From: Phytopythium helicoides
Lineage: Eukaryota > Oomycota > Peronosporomycetes > Pythiales > Pythiaceae
Direction: 5' to 3'
NCBI GenBank assembly: GCA_024867545.1
Contig: JANFNE010000018.1
Span: 248,001-312,000 of the forward strand
DNA: 64,000 nucleotides
Shown piece after piece: positions 18,419-29,624 of the stretch (its first letter is position 1; every line of letters begins with the position of its first letter). A model generated the notes under the pieces. That model had not been told where the DNA came from. It ran no database searches and saw nothing but the letters and a program-made list of their open reading frames with translations. The translations under genes and the position numbers were made by a program.

Positions 18419-21200
18419 TCGAAGTGGGCAACACGGCAGCTTCCGATGCATCGAGTGTTGCGTTTGATGTATTATAATTCACGAATTGAGCCGGTCTCTT
18501 TTAGACCGGGCAACTTAATCAAATATCACAGGCTGGCTGGTTGCGTTTGCAACGTCTCGGTCTTTGCCCCTCACAATACAGTTGTACAGTCCTGCTGCTT
18601 CCTGACCGGGCATCCACTGATCTACTGAGTAACAGACTCGGAGCTCAAGTGATTGAACAAAATATAGGTGTATCGAACCTTTCTCACGCGCAACCACGAC
18701 ACTCAATGTGCATTGACGCAGCCAGCGCTCCCATCGAGCCCACACCCATGACTCAACTTGCGCAGATGCTTGCGTTGGCCTTGATAATTCCACTCTTTAT
18801 TGTCTACTCTCTCCCCTTCATCACCTTCCTACGGCATCATATACAAAATTCAAGTATATGAATCCTACTTCCGCAGAGCAGTCGACGGCGACCAGCAGCG
18901 GAGAGTCTTCATCTGTCCCCGGTTTGTTTGTCTTGGCTTAGTATGGGCAGCTCAACCGACCTTCTGAACACTGTTCCGCTCATCCGGATCCGGAGCCGCA
19001 GGCTGTCATCACTAGCTAGTTGTCACCGTAGGCTTTACGCAACCTTCCACCGTCTGGTGGACCCAGTTACTGGCACCGCCTTGCTGTGGGTACGTATCCC
19101 GCCACCGACTGGTGTACCCAGGTCTTCCCGGACAACCGCGCGGTAGCTGGTGCTTTGCTCACCACAGTAAACGAATGAGCACTGCAATTGTTTCGGTCTT
19201 TTCAATGGATAACTTCAAAGAATCAACCCTCAATTTTACAAAACACTACGAAAATGCATACTAAACATATTTCCCTCTGGTAGAGCAGGTGGTTGGAGAA
19301 GTATTCCCACAGAGATTTGGAGTAGATTTGTACGCTTAGAATTCTGACCACCATGTCCGCTACTTGACAGTAAAAATGATGATCTTACTGCATCCTGCCA
19401 TCTAAAGCTCATCGAATTCGTTTTTAGGTTTATTCAATCGAAAGAAAACGCAACACTAATATGTTGTCAGTAGCAATCCCAGTTCAATCAACGAATAAAG
19501 GATCTGAATGTCCTTCTTGTCGGATATGGAAGTCATCGATTGAGTTTAGCAGTATAGAAGGCTATGAGCCATAGGTGGGCAAATTCACAGTCTAATGGTC
19601 AAGGTATCTACACTCTGATTACAATTCTCACACTCTCAAACAAAATTGTGGGTTTTCCTTAGTAATCGACAATGTGGTCGTCGGCTTATAAAATGATGAA
19701 AAGAACGGCTCGTAATTATGCTGTGCCTCCTGTCTCAAATTCAGCGAAGCATTTGTTCTGCAATGCAAAAGCTAAAAGCTGTTGCTGTTGCTCCAATGAG
19801 GGTTTCCACCTCGACTAGCCGACCGTCCGCTGGGTCGTGCTCACGCTGCCTCAATCCCCATGATCTTCACGATCAAGATGACCAACGAATACTGCCACTT
19901 GTTTGTTGAGAACAATCCCGTCCCCAACAGGAAGTTCCCGGGTGAGTCCAGTACGTCTCTTCGCCACTGTTACGTTTACCGCTACCTCCAGCCACCGCCG
20001 CAACCGCACCGAACCCCCACGGCCTAACCACTCAGCGTGTATCGCTGCCGCTTCGGACACCACATCCGTCACACCAACCCTCTTTGTTACCGCTTTGGGC
20101 ACCACGTTCGCCACGCTAACCCACTTATACGCCCTCGATAAGACCGCCTCGTCCGCTCCAATCACGACCACTAGCCGCAATGTAGACAACTCCGGCAGAG
20201 GTGGCACACCACGTGTCCCCGAGTCCTCGCGCACCGCTCGCACAGCGCGAGAACCTCCAAGCCTTCTCCCCCATCGTCCGCTTCGCTTGGCCGATTCCTA
20301 AGAGAGCCTCCATCCTCGTCGTCTGCTCCACCCAGCCGATTCCAAACTATGCCTCCGAGGCTGCCGTGCAGGGTAGTGTATTCGCTGCTCCTGCTGGCGC
20401 CAGGGGTGCTCCTCCCGACGAAGGCGCCAAATGTTCCTTCACCCGTCTCCTCGCTGATTTAGACCTCTACCGGCTCGTCTGCCGAGTGTTCGCGGTTGTC
20501 TTCGTCCACCACGTCGCCCTCGTCCAAGATCACTACCATCTCGTCACTCGCAATCAAACGCTATGGCCCTCGCTGTCCTCTCGCGCACCACCTCGCAGCG
20601 CCGGCAGTGCGCCATGGGTGGACAAACCATTCCTCTCTCCGCATCCAATGGCACACGACAAGACACAACGCCCCGACACCAAACCGCCGTGTACCCATTC
20701 CCCTTTACTCGATGCGGATTGGCTGGTGTCTGCTCCCATGGGCCAATCAGCGTCACGGAAAGGAGAATGGGTACCTATCTGATCCCGAGCCGGCTCGAGC
20801 CAGCGAGCTCGCCACCACCTGCACGAAGAGGAGGTTGCGGGTCTCCGCTGCACGAGTTGCCACGCTCACTGCGTGTGCAGGCGCGCGTTCCTTCGACGAG
20901 CAAGTCCATGGTGCGGACCTCTCTGCGAGATTCAAGAGCCTTCCGCATCCGGTCGACGCGTACGGTACCTATGCACTCGCCCGGCCACTCATCACTGCCG
21001 ACGTCCACTTTGAAGCGCTCGTGGCGTGGCGAAAGGCCGCCATGGCTCACTTCTCGCGGCCGGCGGTTCAGGATCGACGCAAGATTCGAAAAAAGGCAGG
21101 TCGCCAGGCGTCGCAAGGTATCTTTCGCGTTCTTCCGGAGCCCAAGAGCTCACAGCGCAACTTGCCGCGTTGCCGCCAGCCGCCCAGCCCCTCCGAGCGC
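18419..21200. other. Long gene-poor stretch
   Basis: Three compositional zones are visible: mixed sequence to about 19.15 kb, an AT-rich zone at about 19.15-19.77 kb with no long frames, and a C-rich zone from 19.8 kb to the MATE-5 start. Long frames in the last zone (for example minus 19851-20243 and plus 20201-20782) overlap each other on opposite strands and show no domain. They look like decayed repeat sequence. No gene is supported. Confidence 0.4.
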
Positions 21201-23136
21201 ATGTCGACGCCTCCGACGGTCGCGCACTCGGCCGCGGCGCCGGCGGTGGAGCCCAAGCACAAGAGCCCGCGCGTGCAGCCGTCGCCAAATGTCGAGAGGC
21301 GTCGAGAGGCTGGGCACCAGCGCCAGCACGCCCGCCGCCACCCAGCGCGCGTGCTGCACATGGACTCGCTGCCTGCGGCGAGTTCTGGGACTGCGAGGCG
21401 GCAACCTGAGCCGGAAGGCACGCCAAACGGCAAGAAGCCCATGCCTCATTGGCTCCACCGCGTCGCAATCGCCCGATCCGCTCTCGACGCCAAGCGGAGG
21501 AAGGCCACGGAGCGCACGCACCTGCTGGACAGTAAGCCAGGACAAGAATCCGTCATTGAGAAGCTCGTGTACGGTGAGACGGACGCAGAAGCTCTCGTCG
21601 GGTTCAACAGAGAGCTCGCAGCGACCGAGTTCCGACCGCTGTCCATGCTGGCGGCTCAAATGGTGCGTTGCTGAGCCCTCATCTCTGTGTGTAAAAAACA
21701 CTCGCTTACATGCACGTTCTGCTGGCTTATGGTGCATGCAGCTCGTGTCCAACATGATCGATTTCTTTCCGGGATTCCTTAGTGGAGTGCTGACGGGCCA
21801 CCTGAGCACGACGATGAGCAGCGAGTACATTGCTGCGCGCTCCCTCGCAGGCGTCTTCATGATGATCACCGGCTACACGGTCAACATTGCGATCGGCGCA
21901 GCCATGGATACACTTTGTGCACAAGCCTACGGCGCTGGAAAGCTGCGCGAGATGGGAATCTTCTTCCAGACGGGCTTGCTGCTCTTTGCTGGCTGCTTCG
22001 TACCCGTGTCGCTTGTGAGCTACTTTTGCGTCGACATCCTCGAGCTACTTGGGCAGCGCCGTGAGATCGCGCAACTGGTGTATCGACTTGTCTTGTACGT
22101 TCTTCCCAGTCTCCCGTTCAGCATCGTCAATTCGCTACTGTGCAAAATCCTTCAAGGCCAAAACATCATCAAGCCCATGGTGTACGCCGGTATTGTAGCC
22201 AACGTCGTGCATGGAGTGCTCATCTATGTCTTCATGTTCCACACGTCGGTGGGGTATGCCGGGAGCTCGCTCGCCAACTCGGCGCTCGTTGCATGCTACA
22301 CGCTGACGCTTGCCATCTACTTCTGCCGCAGCCATTTGTATCAGCGTGAATGGCCCGGTTGGCGACTTCGCGATGCGCTCGCCCTGGTGCCCGAGTTTGT
22401 GCGCCTTGGATTTTCCGGATTATGCATGTTCATCTTCGAGTACTGGGGATTTGCAGCCGCGTCACTGCTCGCAGGCTTGCTTCCCTATGCAGCTGTGGCT
22501 ATTAGTGCCGACTCGACCTACTCCAGCTTTCGAGTGCTCTGCGCACAGTTCTACGGAACAATCTCCATCGCAGGCTCAGTTCGCGTTGGGAATGCGCTAG
22601 GTGCAAACGACCCTGAACGAGCAAAGACTGCGGCATTCCTTTCAGTCGGGCTCAGTGTCATCTGCGCACTTTTGACATCGATTGTGATGGTCGGACTCCG
22701 TGGTATATATCCGTTCGCGTATACAACCGACGCTGCTGTTGTGGCTGCGACCTCGCGCCTCATGCTTCTCACGTGCCCATTCCAGATTTTCTTCGGGATA
22801 TCAGCCTCGGTCCAAGGCATCTTCCGCGGAAGCGGGTTACAAGTGCTCGGAGCTCGGCTCAACTTTTTTTGCTTCCTCGCGTTGGCAGTTCCCATGGGGT
22901 TGACATTGGCTTTTCCTCTTGGTATGGGTCTCCTTGGGCTCTGGTTCGGGCTTTGCACGGGATCTGTTGCTAGCGGAGGGTATTGCCTCTACTGGCTCCT
23001 CATTGCCGACTGGAACTCAATGGCTGCTGAAGCTCAGAAGCGCACTCAGGAGCCAGATGACCTGCGAGAAGACGAAGCTGAGTCACTGAAAGCGGAGCAA
23101 GAGTTGCGTGCTGGCGATGTTGCGAGCTACTGTTGA
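21201..23136 (+). CDS. MATE-5, divergent MATE family transporter
   Basis: Exons 21201-21662 and 21742-23136 join in phase 0 over a 79 bp intron (GTGCGT...GCATGCAG), giving 618 aa. The start (MSTPPTVAH) is the first ATG close to the conserved tail, but the frame is open upstream and an earlier ATG (MAHFSRPAV) cannot be excluded. The N-tail is long (154 aa), basic in its middle, with the dileucine-type ERTHLL. The membrane part has AMDTLCAQAYGAG (Asp210), and in TM7 FEYWGF with Glu387, the conserved MATE glutamate that the other four genes here lack. GSVRVGNALGAN follows. A charged C-terminal tail of about 45 residues extends past the last helix. It converges with the coiled-coil gene, 134 bp apart. 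Confidence 0.9.
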
Positions 23137-23270
23137 GGATGTCGTCGCGCGTGTGGTGTGGTCTATACTAACTTTATATTATCGGTTTTCTTTCATGTGC
23201 GTGAACTAGCTAAGACTACTTTCAACACAGCTTTAGCTTCGAACTTGCGATCATATCGCTGTGTTTGTTA

Positions 23271-24716
23271 TCAGGAGAACCCGCCAGTGCGCACACGTGC
23301 TCCGGAGTCATCTCTGATGACTAAGATATTGGATCTTTCGCCGTCCTGGTTTCGATCGACTCTCTGCCGAGTTGAAGTGTTTGGCTTGGCCATTTGCTTG
23401 CTGTTCTTTGCTGGTGATAACAGACCCGTCGTCTTTGTTCCAGCTGGTAGTCCATCTTCAAGAACTTTCCACGCGTGAAGCCTAGCATGCGTCCGTGTTG
23501 GCATCGTGGGCTTAGAATCTCGACCAATGAACGACTCATTTGTCACTGGATCGTATCCGTGAACGTATGCTTGCGTATTTCGCTCGTGTGCATATCGATT
23601 CAAGCATAACTCATTGTCTCGTTCCTGCCGCAGCTCCCCTTCAGTTCGCATTCGCCGTTCGAAAGTTGTCTTTTGGATCTTGTTCAGCGCCCGCTGCCCA
23701 TGCTTGCTCGCGCTCGCAAGCTTCTCGGGGTTTATCACACTCTGGTTCACGATGTTATACAGTCTGCCTTCTGAAAACTGCTCGCGCGGCGGCAATTTGA
23801 GTACGCGGTCTTTCCCATGCACCTGCTGCGCTTCTTCTCTTGCGCGCAAAAAGGTGTCTTCCTTTTCGCCATCGAAAAACGAGATGCGTACTGGGTCGAA
23901 ATCGTGGGTCCTGAAGAACTTTTGTGCAGCTTGCTGCTTGGCGCTAGCGGCTTCGGACTCCACGCGGTCCTCATGTCGATCGTGATACCTAGCACGACAA
24001 CATTTTGAGCTACGGACAGCGCAATCGAGCACGTGGACCTACTCACTTGTTGGTGAGAATGTTGAACTCCCGAATTGGTCGCCGAGAAGCCGACCTGGCT
24101 GGCGTTGCAATTGGGCAATTTGGCTCTGATGCGAGGTTGGTGATGATGTTGTAGCCAGCTGCATTCTTCTTTCGATTCGGATGGGGAGACGGCAAGCGAT
24201 CGTGTGGGTCGTTTGCTCCTGGGTATGCTGGCGAGTGATTAACAATGTCGAACCGCTGGAGATTCCGCAACTGCTTTGCCTGTTGTCCTTACAATACTTA
24301 GTTCGCCTCCATGAATAGAGAGCAAAGGCAGCAATCGTACCCTGGCTTGTTCAAGACTGTGAATCTGCTTGGAGTGCTCCTCGCGCTGTTTGGACAGCTC
24401 ACGCTCTGCGTCTCGGAACTTGCCGAGCACAAGGTCGTATTCTCTCTCCTGTCTTGACTTTTCGTGTCGTGTGATGTACTTGACTGGTGTTTGCTGCTCG
24501 GGTAGCCATGGAAGGACAGACTTGGCCGCCTAAGCATGCATTTATAATAATCATGAGATGTTGAAGGATCGCGCGCATTTCATTGAGCCACGTGCCTCAT
24601 ACGCCTTGATCTCCTCCGCCCACGGTCGACCTATTGTCACCATGCCACTCGAAGGCGTCAGCTCGGTCTGCATGGTCGAGGTCTTGTCGACAGAAGCGCT
24701 CACTGTTGTGAAACAT
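23271..24716 (-). CDS. Conserved-looking multi-exon coiled-coil protein, function unknown
   Basis: Built from exons 24341-24529, 24047-24279 and 23271-23988, with 61 and 58 bp introns; these three give 379 aa in one consistent frame. A tentative first exon (24603-24716, 38 aa, 73 bp intron) fits the phase, but another frame there also looks protein-like, so the N-terminus is unsure. Exon 2 is strongly charged and predicted coiled coil (RDAERELSKQREEHSKQ). A short motif, aromatic-N/D-I-aliphatic-T/N-N, recurs four times (FDIVNH, YNIITN, FNILTN, YNIVNQ; about residues 111, 144, 173 and 256). Further on are FFRTHDFDPV and HGKDRVLKLPP. I do not recognise the family. A cytoskeletal or flagellar role would be a guess. 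Confidence 0.65.
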
Positions 24717-25044
24717 GGATGCCTAATTTTGGCATTCTAGGTCAGCGTACACACGTCGCAGATCAAAGTCACATGTCACACATTTTGACGAAATATTGTT
24801 CGGAAGTACACCAGCACATTGTCTAGGCTGTACTATAACAGGGTGAAGAGGTGTCCTAGCGACGATGTCGACTCAAATAGATGACTAGTGGTTGTATGAC
24901 GATGTCATACAAATGGTGCTATGGCACTCCACCCACTCGCACATCTAGGGCATTCCAAAAACATAAGGCCCTTGAGTTTCGAGGGTGACTTCATCTTTTC
25001 TGTGGTTGTTTTTATGGATTTGTGGCTGTGATACTGCTATCATC
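24717..25044. other. AT-rich intergenic stretch
   Basis: Nothing coding is seen. It contains the short perfect hairpin at 24892-24912. Confidence 0.4.
24892..24912. repeat. Short perfect palindrome (9 bp arms, 3 nt loop)
   Basis: TTGTATGAC, then GAT, then GTCATACAA. It could form a small hairpin or be a protein-binding site. No T-run follows it. Confidence 0.5.
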
Positions 25045-25506
25045 ATGAGGTTGCTGTATTCTCTTCAACTCTCGATATATGTGCTGGCGTGGCTACATTT
25101 CATTGCTTTTGCGCAGACTACATCAGCTTTGACAAGTTCGCAAGTGGAGAACAATAATATAGACATGGTGTTATATTTAATCTGGCATAAAACTTCCTGG
25201 GTATTTGTCAAAGCAAACCATCCAGTCGAAACCCCCACGATTATTGTCTTGATTGCTACAGTAGAGTCCAGCGCTCATGTTGAATTCTTATTATCGCTGA
25301 ACAAAAGGCGGTGCTTCAGTGGCGGCCCCAACACAATTTTACACAGTCTGGCAGGGTGGGTCTCCAAAAAAAAGATAAACTTTGGTGTAGTTTTGTTGGA
25401 ATTCAAACTGTTTGGTTTTTATCAAGTTGAAATAAACTCACAAGCACAACGAAGAATACTTGCTCTTTACACACAACAAACACAGGACGTTTTTATTAAA
25501 AATTGA
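25045..25506 (+). CDS. Candidate small secreted protein
   Basis: Frame of 153 codons in AT-rich DNA where long frames are unlikely by chance. The first 27 residues look like a signal peptide: a basic start (MRLLYS), a hydrophobic core (LSIYVLAWLHFIAFA), and small residues before a probable cleavage site near AQTTSA. No RxLR, dEER or LxLFLAK motif is present, and the rest has no recognised domain. It contains only two cysteines. It lies about 240 bp before the array's GT tract. It could be a lineage-specific secreted protein or a fortuitous frame. Confidence 0.3.
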   Translation: MRLLYSLQLSIYVLAWLHFIAFAQTTSALTSSQVENNNIDMVLYLIWHKTSWVFVKANHPVETPTIIVLIATVESSAHVEFLLSLNKRRCFSGGPNTILHSLAGWVSKKKINFGVVLLEFKLFGFYQVEINSQAQRRILALYTQQTQDVFIKN

Positions 25507-25842
<336 letters not shown>

Positions 25843-26014
25843 AATTGTTGATGTGAGTAGTGATATGTGTTGGTGTGTGTTTGTTGTGTGGTAATCGTGT
25901 GTTTGGTGGTTTGTATGTTGTAGTTTTGTGGTTTTGTATGTTGTATGTTGTTGTATGTTGTTGTTTGTGTGTTGTTTGTATGTGTATGTGTGTGTGTTTG
26001 TGAGTGTATGTGCT

Positions 26015-26086
26015 GGTCTTATGGTGTAATGGTTAGCACTCTGGACTCTGAATCCAGCGATCCGGGTTCAAATCCCGGTAGGACCT
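26015..26086 (+). tRNA. tRNA-Gln (CUG), unit 1
   Basis: A 72 nt gene folding as a standard cloverleaf: acceptor GGTCTTA/TAGGACC (one G-U pair) with discriminator T, D stem GTGT/GCAC, anticodon stem CTGGA/TCCAG with loop CTCTGAA (anticodon CUG, decodes CAG), and T arm CCGGG/CCCGG with loop TTCAAAT. The A box TGGTGTAATGG and B box GGTTCAAATCC match Pol III consensus. No intron and no encoded CCA, as in eukaryotic nuclear tRNA genes. A TTTT follows after 2 nt. All later CUG copies read the same. Confidence 0.98.
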
Positions 26087-26088
26087 CG

Positions 26089-26092
26089 TTTT
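26089..26092 (+). terminator. Pol III oligo-T terminator of the CUG gene (unit 1)
   Basis: TTTT begins 3 nt after the discriminator base (CGTTTTC). The same run follows every CUG copy in the array. Confidence 0.85.
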
Positions 26093-26372
26093 CTTTGCTC
26101 CTCGTCCTCTTTTTCCTTGCTCTCTTTTATTTTATTATTGCTTGTTCCTTTTTCCTTTTTTCCTTCTTGCTTCTAGCTTCTAGCTACACGCGCTCCATGA
26201 CCGGCTCCATTTGTCCAAGAAGAAGAAAACAACAAACAGATGACAAAGACGACGACGATGATTGTATTTGTGGTTGATTTAGGTTTCTTTCACCGAGTTT
26301 GGTATGGCTGCCATCTCCTTGTTGCGGTGATGACGCGTTTGGTTTGGCGGAGGTCGATCTGATGGGGTGGTG

Positions 26373-26380
26373 TATATATA
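26373..26380 (+). promoter_or_regulatory. TATA-like box upstream of the UUG gene (unit 1)
   Basis: TATATATA lies 140-147 bp upstream of the UUG gene and recurs in every unit; a C to G change just after it marks units 13-15 and 18. It is too far away for a usual Pol III upstream element, so a role is speculative. Confidence 0.2.
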
Positions 26381-26519
26381 GCTCGTTTTGTGATTGGAAG
26401 CACCGCGTGTGTAGGAGGGGTGAGTATAAGGTTGGGAAAGGGAAAAGAGTGTGGAATGTAGTGTGTGGTATAGTATACATGTGGTGTATAGTGTTCGTGT
26501 TGGTTGATCTGGGTTAGGT

Positions 26520-26591
26520 GGTCTTATGGTGTAATGGTTAGCACTCTGGACTTTGAATCCAGCGATCCGGGTTCGAGTCCCGGTAGGACCT
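26520..26591 (+). tRNA. tRNA-Gln (UUG), unit 1
   Basis: Differs from the CUG gene at exactly three positions: the first anticodon base (loop CTTTGAA, anticodon UUG, decodes CAA) and two T-loop bases (TTCGAGT). The B box is the perfect GGTTCGAGTCC. Only TTT follows closely; the first run of four or more T lies at 26690. Later complete UUG copies read the same. Confidence 0.98.
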
Positions 26592-26689
26592 CATTTATGT
26601 CCGGCGTGGTGTGGTGGTGTGAGTCGTATTGGTTGGGTTGGGTGGTGTGTGAGAAAGTGTGTGTGTTGTGGGTGATTTGGAGTCGGGTG

Positions 26690-26694
26690 TTTTT
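26690..26694 (+). terminator. First oligo-T after the UUG gene (unit 1)
   Basis: TTTTT, with 98 nt between it and the tRNA end. No earlier TTTT exists, so this is the nearest likely Pol III stop. The same spacing holds in other units. Confidence 0.55.
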
Positions 26695-26897
26695 GTAGTG
26701 TGTATGTGTGTGTGTGTGTGTGTTTAATTGTTGATGTGAGTAGTGATATGTGTTGGTGTGTGTTTGTTGTGTGGTAATCGTGTGTTTGGTGGTTTGTATG
26801 TTGTAGTTTTGTGGTTTTGTATGTTGTATGTTATTGTATGTTGTTGTTTGTGTGTTGTTTGTATGTGTATGTGTGTGTGTTTGTGAGTGTATGTGCT

Positions 26898-26969
26898 GGT
26901 CTTATGGTGTAATGGTTAGCACTCTGGACTCTGAATCCAGCGATCCGGGTTCAAATCCCGGTAGGACCT
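26898..26969 (+). tRNA. tRNA-Gln (CUG), unit 2
   Basis: 883 bp after the previous CUG copy. Flank variant TTCTCG (for TCCTCG) downstream, shared with unit 3. Confidence 0.97.
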
Positions 26970-27402
26970 CGTTTTCTTTGCTTCTCGTCCTCTTTTTCCT
27001 TGCTCTCTTTTATTTTATTATTGCTTGTTCCTTTTTCCTTTTTTCCTTCTTGCTTCTAGCTTCTAGCTACACGCGCTCCATGACCGGCTCCATTTGTCCA
27101 AGAAGAAGAAAACAACAAACAGATGACAAAGACGACGACGATGATTGTATTTGTGGTTGATTTAGGTTTCTTTCACCGAGTTTGGTATGGCTGCCATCTC
27201 CTTGTTGCGGTGATGACGCGTTTGGTTTGGCGGAGGTCGATCTGATGGGGTGGTGTATATATAGCTCGTTTTGTCATTGGAAGCACCGCGTGTGTAGGAG
27301 GGGTGAGTATAAGGTTGGGAAAGGGAAAAGAGTGTGGAATGTAGTGTGTGGTATAGTATACATGTGGTGTATAGTGTTCGTGTTGGTTGATCTGGGTTAG
27401 GT

Positions 27403-27474
27403 GGTCTTATGGTGTAATGGTTAGCACTCTGGACTTTGAATCCAGCGATCCGGGTTCGAGTCCCGGTAGGACCT
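27403..27474 (+). tRNA. tRNA-Gln (UUG), unit 2
   Basis: 505 bp after its CUG partner. The spacer has GTCATTGG, shared only with unit 18. Confidence 0.97.
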
Positions 27475-27582
27475 CATTTATGTCCGGCGTGGTGTGGTGG
27501 TGTGAGTCGTATTGGTTGGGTTGGGTGGTGTGTGAGAAAGTGTGTGTGTTGTGGGTGATTTGGAGTCGGGTGTTTTTGTAGT

Positions 27583-27618
<36 letters not shown>

Positions 27619-27790
27619 AATTGTTGATGTGAGTAGTGATATGTGTTGGTGTGTGTTTGTTGTGTGGTAATCGTGTGTTTGGTGGTTTGTATGTTGTAGT
27701 TTTGTGGTTTTGTATGTTGTATGTTGTTGTATGTTGTTGTTTGTGTGTTGTTTGTATGTGTATGTGTGTGTGTTTGTGAGTGTATGTGCT

Positions 27791-27862
27791 GGTCTTATGG
27801 TGTAATGGTTAGCACTCTGGACTCTGAATCCAGCGATCCGGGTTCAAATCCCGGTAGGACCT
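27791..27862 (+). tRNA. tRNA-Gln (CUG), unit 3
   Basis: 893 bp after the previous CUG copy (longer GT tract). Confidence 0.97.
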
Positions 27863-28295
27863 CGTTTTCTTTGCTTCTCGTCCTCTTTTTCCTTGCTCTC
27901 TTTTATTTTATTATTGCTTGTTCCTTTTTCCTTTTTTCCTTCTTGCTTCTAGCTTCTAGCTACACGCGCTCCATGACCGGCTCCATTTGTCCAAGAAGAA
28001 GAAAACAACAAACAGATGACAAAGACGACGACGATGATTGTATTTGTGGTTGATTTAGGTTTCTTTCACCGAGTTTGGTATGGCTGCCATCTCCTTGTTG
28101 CGGTGATGACGCGTTTGGTTTGGCGGAGGTCGATCTGATGGGGTGGTGTATATATAGCTCGTTTTGTGATTGGAAGCACCGCGTGTGTAGGAGGGGTGAG
28201 TATAAGGTTGGGAAAGGGAAAAGAGTGTGGAATGTAGTGTGTGGTATAGTATACATGTGGTGTATAGTGTTCGTGTTGGTTGATCTGGGTTAGGT

Positions 28296-28367
28296 GGTCT
28301 TATGGTGTAATGGTTAGCACTCTGGACTTTGAATCCAGCGATCCGGGTTCGAGTCCCGGTAGGACCT
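28296..28367 (+). tRNA. tRNA-Gln (UUG), unit 3
   Basis: 505 bp after its CUG partner. Confidence 0.97.
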
Positions 28368-28669
28368 CATTTATGTCCGGCGTGGTGTGGTGGTGTGAGT
28401 CGTATTGGTTGGGTTGGGTGGTGTGTGAGAAAGTGTGTGTGTTGTGGGTGATTTGGAGTCGGGTGTTTTTGTAGTGTGTGTGTGTGTGTGTGTGTTTAAT
28501 TGTTGATGTGAGTAGTGATATGTGTTGGTGTGTGTTTGTTGTGTGGTAATCGTGTGTTTGGTGGTTTGTATGTTGTAGTTTTGTGGTTTTGTATGTTGTA
28601 TGTTGTTGTATGTTGTTGTTTGTGTGTTGTTTGTATGTGTATGTGTGTGTGTTTGTGAGTGTATGTGCT

Positions 28670-28741
28670 GGTCTTATGGTGTAATGGTTAGCACTCTGGA
28701 CTCTGAATCCAGCGATCCGGGTTCAAATCCCGGTAGGACCT
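28670..28741 (+). tRNA. tRNA-Gln (CUG), unit 4
   Basis: 879 bp after the previous CUG copy (short, uninterrupted GT tract). Confidence 0.97.
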
Positions 28742-29174
28742 CGTTTTCTTTGCTCCTCGTCCTCTTTTTCCTTGCTCTCTTTTATTTTATTATTGCTTGT
28801 TCCTTTTTCCTTTTTTCCTTCTTGCTTCTAGCTTCTAGCTACACGCGCTCCATGACCGGCTCCATTTGTCCAAGAAGAAGAAAACAACAAACAGATGACA
28901 AAGACGACGACGATGATTGTATTTGTGGTTGATTTAGGTTTCTTTCACCGAGTTTGGTATGGCTGCCATCTCCTTGTTGCGGTGATGACGCGTTTGGTTT
29001 GGCGGAGGTCGATCTGATGGGGTGGTGTATATATAGCTCGTTTTGTGATTGGAAGCACCGCGTGTGTAGGAGGGGTGAGTATAAGGTTGGGAAAGGGAAA
29101 AGAGTGTGGAATGTAGTGTGTGGTATAGTATACATGTGGTGTATAGTGTTCGTGTTGGTTGATCTGGGTTAGGT

Positions 29175-29246
29175 GGTCTTATGGTGTAATGGTTAGCACT
29201 CTGGACTTTGAATCCAGCGATCCGGGTTCGAGTCCCGGTAGGACCT
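29175..29246 (+). tRNA. tRNA-Gln (UUG), unit 4
   Basis: 505 bp after its CUG partner. Confidence 0.97.
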
Positions 29247-29552
29247 CATTTATGTCCGGCGTGGTGTGGTGGTGTGAGTCGTATTGGTTGGGTTGGGTGG
29301 TGTGTGAGAAAGTGTGTGTGTTGTGGGTGATTTGGAGTCGGGTGTTTTTGTAGTGTGTGTGTGTGTGTGTGTGTGTGTTTAATTGTTGATGTGAGTAGTG
29401 ATATGTGTTGGTGTGTGTTTGTTGTGTGGTAATCGTGTGTTTGGTGGTTTGTATGTTGTAGTTTTGTGGTTTTGTATGTTGTATGTTGTTGTATGTTGTT
29501 GTTTGTGTGTTGTTTGTATGTGTATGTGTGTGTGTTTGTGAGTGTATGTGCT

Positions 29553-29624
29553 GGTCTTATGGTGTAATGGTTAGCACTCTGGACTCTGAATCCAGCGATC
29601 CGGGTTCAAATCCCGGTAGGACCT
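29553..29624 (+). tRNA. tRNA-Gln (CUG), unit 5
   Basis: 883 bp after the previous CUG copy. Confidence 0.97.

Noticed and set aside
19851..20782. Retroelement gag or other gene in the C-rich zone before MATE-5
   Set aside because: Long frames exist on both strands but no zinc knuckle, protease or RT motif could be found.
25045..25506. RxLR or Crinkler effector
   Set aside because: No RxLR, dEER or LxLFLAK motif after the signal-like segment.
26290..26365. C/D-box snoRNA in the spacer (GTGATGA followed by CTGA)
   Set aside because: The two boxes are only about 27 nt apart, no terminal stem is seen, and the C-box is mutated (GTGATGG) in units 31-43 while the tRNAs stay constant.
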